From the NCBI RefSeq assembly GCF_900103325.1, contig NZ_FMXM01000024.1, forward strand, positions 41,344 to 105,343: a stretch of DNA of 64,000 nt, written 5' to 3'. Origin of the DNA: Mesorhizobium qingshengii (GTDB taxonomy: Bacteria; Pseudomonadota; Alphaproteobacteria; Rhizobiales; Rhizobiaceae). Within the stretch, counting starts at the first letter, position 1; each line of letters starts with the position of its first letter. Positions 63,594 through 64,000 of this stretch are shown here, in pieces. The translations under genes and the position numbers were made by a program. The notes beneath the pieces were generated by a model. That model was not told where the DNA came from. It made no database searches and saw only the letters and a list, made by a program, of their open reading frames with translations.

Positions 63594-64000
63594 GTCATTG
63601 CAACACCTTCTGTAGCCTATCGGCCGGCGTTTCGAAGTCCAGGATTTTTCGGGGGCGCTGATTGAGCCGCAGGGCGACGGCGTTGAGTTGGTCCTGCGAG
63701 ACGTGGGAGAAGTTGGTTGCTCTGGGGAAATACTGCCTGAGCAGACCGTTGGTATTTTCGTTGCTGCCGCGCTGCCAGGGAAGGCGCGGATCGCAGAAGT
63801 AGACCTGTAGGTCGGTGGCAACGGTGAAGCTCTTGTGCCGAGCCATCTCCTTGCCCTGGTCCCATGTCAACGAGCGCCGCAACTCTTCGGGCAATGTGCC
63901 GATCTTCTCGGCGAGGGCCCTCACGACGGTCGCCGAGTCCCTTCTCGCCAACTTCACAAGCATCGTGAACCGGCTGTGTCGCTCGACGAGGGTGGCGATG
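63581..64000 (-). mobile_element. IS30-family insertion sequence, left part
   Basis: TTCAATAGGTCATTGCAACA at 63586-63605 resembles the IS30 terminal inverted repeat, and the transposase gene starts ten bases further in. The other end lies beyond the window. The outer boundary is placed near 63581 by eye; no target duplication can be checked. Confidence 0.65.
63595..64000 (-). CDS. IS30-family transposase, N-terminus outside the window
   Basis: 135 codons open to the right edge. SATVVRALAEKIGTLPEELRRSLTWDQGKEMARHKSFTVATDLQVYFCDPRLPWQRGSNENTNGLLRQYFP is the IS30 DDE core: Asp in TWDQGKEM and Glu in GSNENTNGLLR. The ending RLNQRPRKILDFETPADRL is the family C-terminus. The visible part is intact. 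Confidence 0.9.
   Translation of the reverse strand, partial: IATLVERHSRFTMLVKLARRDSATVVRALAEKIGTLPEELRRSLTWDQGKEMARHKSFTVATDLQVYFCDPRLPWQRGSNENTNGLLRQYFPRATNFSHVSQDQLNAVALRLNQRPRKILDFETPADRLQKVLQ

Overview
The window looks like an accessory-rich stretch of an alphaproteobacterial (Hyphomicrobiales, most likely Mesorhizobium/Rhizobium-type) genome. It is GC-rich, tightly packed with ATGA-overlapping operons, carries ABC sugar and peptide uptake systems of rhizobial style, and contains a mobilisation block built from families typical of rhizobial integrative conjugative elements (relaxase, MobC, ParA, DUF2958, DUF736, DUF2493, Toprim, DUF1173, ParB, ArdC). No rRNA, tRNA or CRISPR array was seen.

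Layout. 1-650: 5' part of a YihY/BrkB membrane protein. 0.87-14.7 kb: mobilisation and maintenance block with a candidate oriT and a parS-like site between the divergent mobC-relaxase and parA genes. It is eroding: parB has lost its frame in a GC dinucleotide tract, a second DUF736 gene and a GNAT toxin gene are decayed, and a VapC toxin has an in-frame stop. 16.4-25.8 kb: a RiPP biosynthetic cluster. A plus-strand operon encodes a radical SAM/SPASM-like enzyme, two small Cys-rich precursors, a small coupled protein, a fused RRE/ThiF-like protein, a YcaO cyclodehydratase and a SagB-type dehydrogenase. A convergent operon encodes a B12-binding radical SAM enzyme and an S9 prolyl-oligopeptidase-like peptidase. 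26-30 kb: a mosaic of toxin-antitoxin, cupin/TetR, NTF2-like, broken glutathione S-transferase and IS remnants between 150-bp direct repeats. 30.2-33.1 kb: ECF sigma/anti-sigma pair and a SorAB-type sulfite dehydrogenase.

33.7-50.3 kb: a D-apiose catabolic island. Two sugar ABC transporters (one with ATPase and permease fused) surround ApnO, ApsD, ApnL, a RuBisCO-like protein and the kinase OiaK. A NanR/FadR-type GntR repressor is encoded inside it, and a shared TGGTATAAT element precedes each transcription unit. The inferred flow is apiose -> apionolactone (ApsD) -> apionate (ApnL) -> 3-oxo-isoapionate (ApnO) -> its 4-phosphate (OiaK) -> cleavage or decarboxylation by the RuBisCO-like protein. 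51.2-63.3 kb: two divergent operons pairing a GntR regulator, creatininase-like, ketopantoate-reductase-like, SDR and M20 enzymes with a dipeptide/oligopeptide ABC importer and an M32 carboxypeptidase, probably a peptide or amide utilisation locus. The right edge holds a truncated IS30-family element.

The most novel-looking system is the RiPP cluster. Its precursors carry one or two copies of an 11-residue core repeat of the form C-x-I-I-G-N-C-S-x-x-S, and the enzymes combine azol(in)e formation with two different radical SAM chemistries. Assignments rest on reading motifs and recalled family knowledge; no database search was possible.
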